The translations under genes and the position numbers were made by a program. DNA of 64,000 bases from Halosimplex halophilum. Lineage in GTDB: Archaea > Halobacteriota > Halobacteria > Halobacteriales > Haloarculaceae. The notes under the pieces were generated by a model. That model worked only from the letters and a program-made list of their open reading frames with translations, was not told the DNA's origin and searched no databases. Location of the stretch: assembly GCF_004698125.1 (NCBI RefSeq), contig NZ_ML214297.1, positions 1,772,891-1,836,890 on the forward strand. Direction: 5' to 3'. Below, in pieces: positions 61,971-64,000 of this stretch (within the stretch, counting starts at the first letter, position 1; the number at the start of each line of letters is the position of its first letter).

Positions 61971-62179
61971 TGGTCGGCCGTCCCCGCGGGAGTCTCGTTC
62001 GCCCGCCCTGCCAGTTGCGCGACCGTCTGTCGCGGGTAGTACCGGGCGCCACACGACGGACACTCGGCGACGCGGACGCTCCCGCGCCAACCGGTCTCGA
62101 CGGGGAGGTCCGCCGCGAACACGACGCGTTCGGCGAGTTCTGTGCCACACTCGGAACAGGGGAGGTCGATCTCTCTCAT
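61967..62179 (-). CDS. Zinc-ribbon protein coupled to the RAD55-like gene
   Basis: Encodes 70 residues from ATG 62179. IDLPCSECGTELAERVVFAA and VAECPSCGARYYPRQTVAQL supply two CxxC pairs of a zinc ribbon. It overlaps the next gene by 4 nt and so forms a two-gene unit with it, suggesting a joint role. Confidence 0.65.
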   Translation of the reverse strand: MREIDLPCSECGTELAERVVFAADLPVETGWRGSVRVAECPSCGARYYPRQTVAQLAGRANETPAGTADQ

Positions 62180-62705
62180 GGTGGGTGCGTACTCGGTCCC
62201 GTCGGGGAGACCCAGCGTCACCACCACAGGTCGACATCCGGCACGGCGCATCTCAGAGCAGTGCCATCGAAGGACGCCTCCCGTGGGGCGGCGAACCGAT
62301 GGGCGAACGGAGAAAGACGGGACGAGGCCGTCAGTACGAGTCCGCTACACCGGGTCGAGACAAATACGTTTCGCTCGACCGCCCGGAGCGGACCGCTCTG
62401 CGATCCCACGGGCCCGGAGCCGAGAGCAGCGGCGATCTGGTCAGCAATCAAATACCTTCCCAAACCACTAAGCGACCCGAGCGAGAAGCGACGGTCGTCA
62501 CGAGCCCGCCCAGTCGAGGGACTGTGTATCGGCCCGGGCAGCGGTGCCCGATGAAGCCATCCGGCCGAGGGCGTGCACAGCTGCCTTCCAACCCCAGTCT
62601 CCCTGCGACTGGTCTACGGTGGGCCCCACGCGAGCCATACGTGGGAACGACTGCCTGCGAGGTCCCACTGGGCATCTGCGGCCCGGACCTCGACCTGCTT
62701 CGATT
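62180..62705. other. 526-nt intergenic region with a possible structured RNA
   Basis: No protein gene was convincing. A plus-strand TATA-like AATCAAATACC is at about 62446-62456, followed by a series of strong hairpins up to 62694 (see the candidate RNA). The left part (62180-62445) has an AT-rich ACAAATACG at about 62368-62376 and nothing else recognised. Confidence 0.55.
62480..62700 (+). ncRNA. Candidate structured non-coding RNA (unidentified)
   Basis: Perfect or near-perfect stems occur in series: cgggca-GCGG-tgcccg (about 62534-62550), followed by GATGAAG, which resembles a kink-turn strand; ccagtc-tccctgc-gactgg (about 62593-62612); and cgaggtcc...ggacctcg enclosing gggc...gccc (about 62658-62692). 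A TATA-like element is upstream. It does not match what I know of SRP RNA, RNase P RNA or tRNA. Ends are estimates and the strand is inferred. Confidence 0.35.
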
Positions 62706-63290
62706 TCAGTCCAGTATCGATACCTCCACCTCGGGGACGCAGGTCGCCGACCGACAGGCGAGCAGCGTCGTCCAGGCCGCCGACCGGATCCCGTCCTCGA
62801 ACAGCCCGACCTGGGTGGCCGAGTCGTTGCAGTCGAAGACGGGGCAGGGCACCCGGAGCGTCTGTTCGACGCCCGCGTCGGGGACGCGGACGGTGACGAG
62901 ATACGGCGCCGGCTCCAGCAGCGACACCCGCACCGCGGCGCCCTCGGGGACCGCGAACGTCCGGTCGAGCGGCCGCGTCTCCGTCGTGTAGTCGACGACC
63001 TCGACGCCCGTCTCGGGGTAGCCGGCGGCGTTCCAGACGGCCACGTCGTGGGGCTGGAAGTCCTCGTGGACGCCCTCGCGGCTCCCGACCTCGACCCGCC
63101 GGTGGGTTTCCCTCGGCGCGAACCCCCCGAGGTCGCCGGTGCTGACCGGGTACTCGCCGGGCGTCTCGGGCAGGTCGGCGACCGGGTCGCCGGACGCGCG
63201 TTCGGCGTCGCCGACCAGGCCCGAGAGACAGCCGGCGGTCGCGGCGGAGACGGCGGTTCCGAGCCCGGCGAGGACCTGGCGACGGTTCAC
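62706..63290 (-). CDS. Tat-exported lipoprotein of unknown function
   Basis: Encodes 194 residues from GTG 63290. VNRRQVLAGLGTAVSAATAG is a twin-arginine signal followed by the lipobox cysteine. The exported domain has YPVSTGDLGGFAPRETHRRV, DVAVWNAAGYPETGVEVVDY and, near the end, paired cysteines PCPVFDCND and LACRSATCVPEV, which may form disulfides. No family is recognised. Upstream ATGs would place the signal internally and are rejected. Divergent from the truncated haemoglobin gene (177 nt between starts). Confidence 0.7.
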   Translation of the reverse strand: MNRRQVLAGLGTAVSAATAGCLSGLVGDAERASGDPVADLPETPGEYPVSTGDLGGFAPRETHRRVEVGSREGVHEDFQPHDVAVWNAAGYPETGVEVVDYTTETRPLDRTFAVPEGAAVRVSLLEPAPYLVTVRVPDAGVEQTLRVPCPVFDCNDSATQVGLFEDGIRSAAWTTLLACRSATCVPEVEVSILD

Positions 63291-63467
63291 GGGCGTCGGC
63301 TCGTCGCCCGACGGGAAGTGCTTTTCCCGGCGAGCGTTCGCCCGGCGGCGCAGGTGGTGGCCCCGGACGGGACCGGGCGCGGCGGGTGGGGACGGTCCGC
63401 CGGCGGTAGTTGCCATCCGCTGGGAACGAGCGGGAGGTACAAACCCGTCGGCTGCGGTCGTACGCTC

Positions 63468-63845
63468 ATGACCGGAGAGACGCTCTACGACCGGCTGGGC
63501 GGACGCGAGGGGATCGAGGCCGTCGTCGACGAGTTCTACGACCGGCTGGTCGCCGACGACGAACTCGGGCCCTTCTTCGAGGATTCGGACCTGGAGATGC
63601 TCCGGCGGACGCAGACGGACTTCCTCTGCGAGGCCGCGGGCGGCCCGGAGACGTACGACGCGGCGCCGGTCCGGGAGGCCCACCTCCACGTCCCGTTCAC
63701 CGAGGACCACATCCTGCGAGCGATCGACATCCTGGAGGCGACGCTCGCGGCGTTCGACGTTCCGGAGGAGGACGCCGACAGGGTCGTCCAGGCGGTCGCG
63801 GCCTACGAGGCGGACCTGCTGGCGACGCCGGCCGACGAGGAGTGA
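63468..63845 (+). CDS. Group 1 truncated haemoglobin
   Basis: Encodes 125 residues. LYDRLGGREGIEAVVDEFYD is the TrHb1 start. FFEDSDLEMLRRTQTDFLCE then AAGGPETY and VREAH72LHVPFTEDHI give the globin core, with the proximal haem histidine probably H72. It binds O2 or NO in the cytoplasm. No reductase or partner is adjacent. Confidence 0.88.
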   Translation: MTGETLYDRLGGREGIEAVVDEFYDRLVADDELGPFFEDSDLEMLRRTQTDFLCEAAGGPETYDAAPVREAHLHVPFTEDHILRAIDILEATLAAFDVPEEDADRVVQAVAAYEADLLATPADEE

Positions 63846-63860
63846 GTCGGCCGCGACGGA

Positions 63861-64000
63861 TCAGTCCCCGGGCCGACGAGCGAGTCGCGTCTCGGTCGCC
63901 CGGACCGGACGGATCGCGGTCTCGTCGGGGTCGGGCCGTCGGATGGCCGTCGAAGTCTGCCGGGCCGGTAGCGGGACCCCGCGCAGCCGGTGGTCGGCGG
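63861..64000 (-). CDS. C-terminal fragment of an unidentified gene running off the right edge
   Basis: A minus-strand frame is open from the right edge to a stop at 63861-63863, giving the C-terminal sequence ADHRLRGVPLPARQTSTAIR, then RPDPDETAIRPVRATETRLA and RRPGD. Its length is compatible with a real gene, but composition alone cannot prove it. Convergent with the haemoglobin gene. Confidence 0.3.
   Translation of the reverse strand, partial: ADHRLRGVPLPARQTSTAIRRPDPDETAIRPVRATETRLARRPGD

Noticed and set aside
62480-62700. SRP RNA or RNase P RNA gene
   Set aside because: None of the conserved elements I know for these RNAs was found on either strand; it is kept only as an unidentified candidate.

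Overview
The window comes from a haloarchaeon (class Halobacteria). The DNA is very GC-rich and nearly every protein is strongly acidic. Promoters are archaeal TATA elements about 25-30 nt upstream of start codons, implying mostly leaderless mRNAs. Many families are typical of this class: a two-subunit gamma/alpha-fused oxoacid:ferredoxin oxidoreductase, NucS, amphi-Trp and DUF5786 proteins, a DUF4129/DUF58 cluster, archaeal pilus ATPase with TadC-like protein, and Tat lipoproteins. No rRNA, tRNA, CRISPR array or transposase was recognised. All calls are from reading translations and motifs; no database search was run.

Layout. 0-7.4 kb: sucCD (succinyl-CoA synthetase), a CHAT-type caspase-like protein, a DUF3891 protein, two small conserved proteins and nucS. 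7.4-13.3 kb: mutS convergent with nucS, a gap with a 33-bp direct repeat, a thioredoxin, and a soluble histidine kinase carrying a C-terminal lectin/glucanase-like domain. 13.3-24.1 kb: membrane proteins, an ArsR-like regulator coupled to two small membrane proteins, a flavin oxidoreductase, a DsbA-like protein, an ABC export system divergent from a winged-helix regulator, a CBS-ParB-like protein and an RCK-DHH phosphoesterase. 24.2-35.4 kb: an Lrp/AsnC regulator beside porBA, a membrane histidine kinase, acyl-CoA dehydrogenase, a cation exchanger, CheC, an O-methyltransferase and a cytochrome P450.

35.4-42.7 kb is the most distinctive block. Four paralogous Tat-exported lipoprotein solute-binding proteins stand in tandem with no permease or ATPase. 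They are flanked by an amphi-Trp protein, a HEAT-repeat/zinc-ribbon protein and a NifU-type Fe-S protein. Seven copies of an imperfect palindrome (TTTTAGGC-NN-GCCTAAAA), resembling the DtxR/IdeR iron box, lie at their promoters. I read this as an iron-responsive uptake and Fe-S module.

43.3-54.3 kb: a DUF4129/DUF7269/DUF58/DUF7519 operon convergent with an archaeal type IV pilus cluster (ATPase, membrane platform, five pilin-like proteins), with one small membrane-protein gene inserted on the opposite strand. 54.4-64 kb: RNase J, an MFS transporter, a sugar-acid dehydratase of the enolase superfamily, a CBS protein, several small zinc-ribbon or acidic proteins, an unrecognised 283-residue protein, a degenerate KaiC/RAD55-like protein, a gap with strong hairpins that may encode a structured RNA, a Tat lipoprotein and a truncated haemoglobin. 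Both window edges carry fragments of minus-strand genes.
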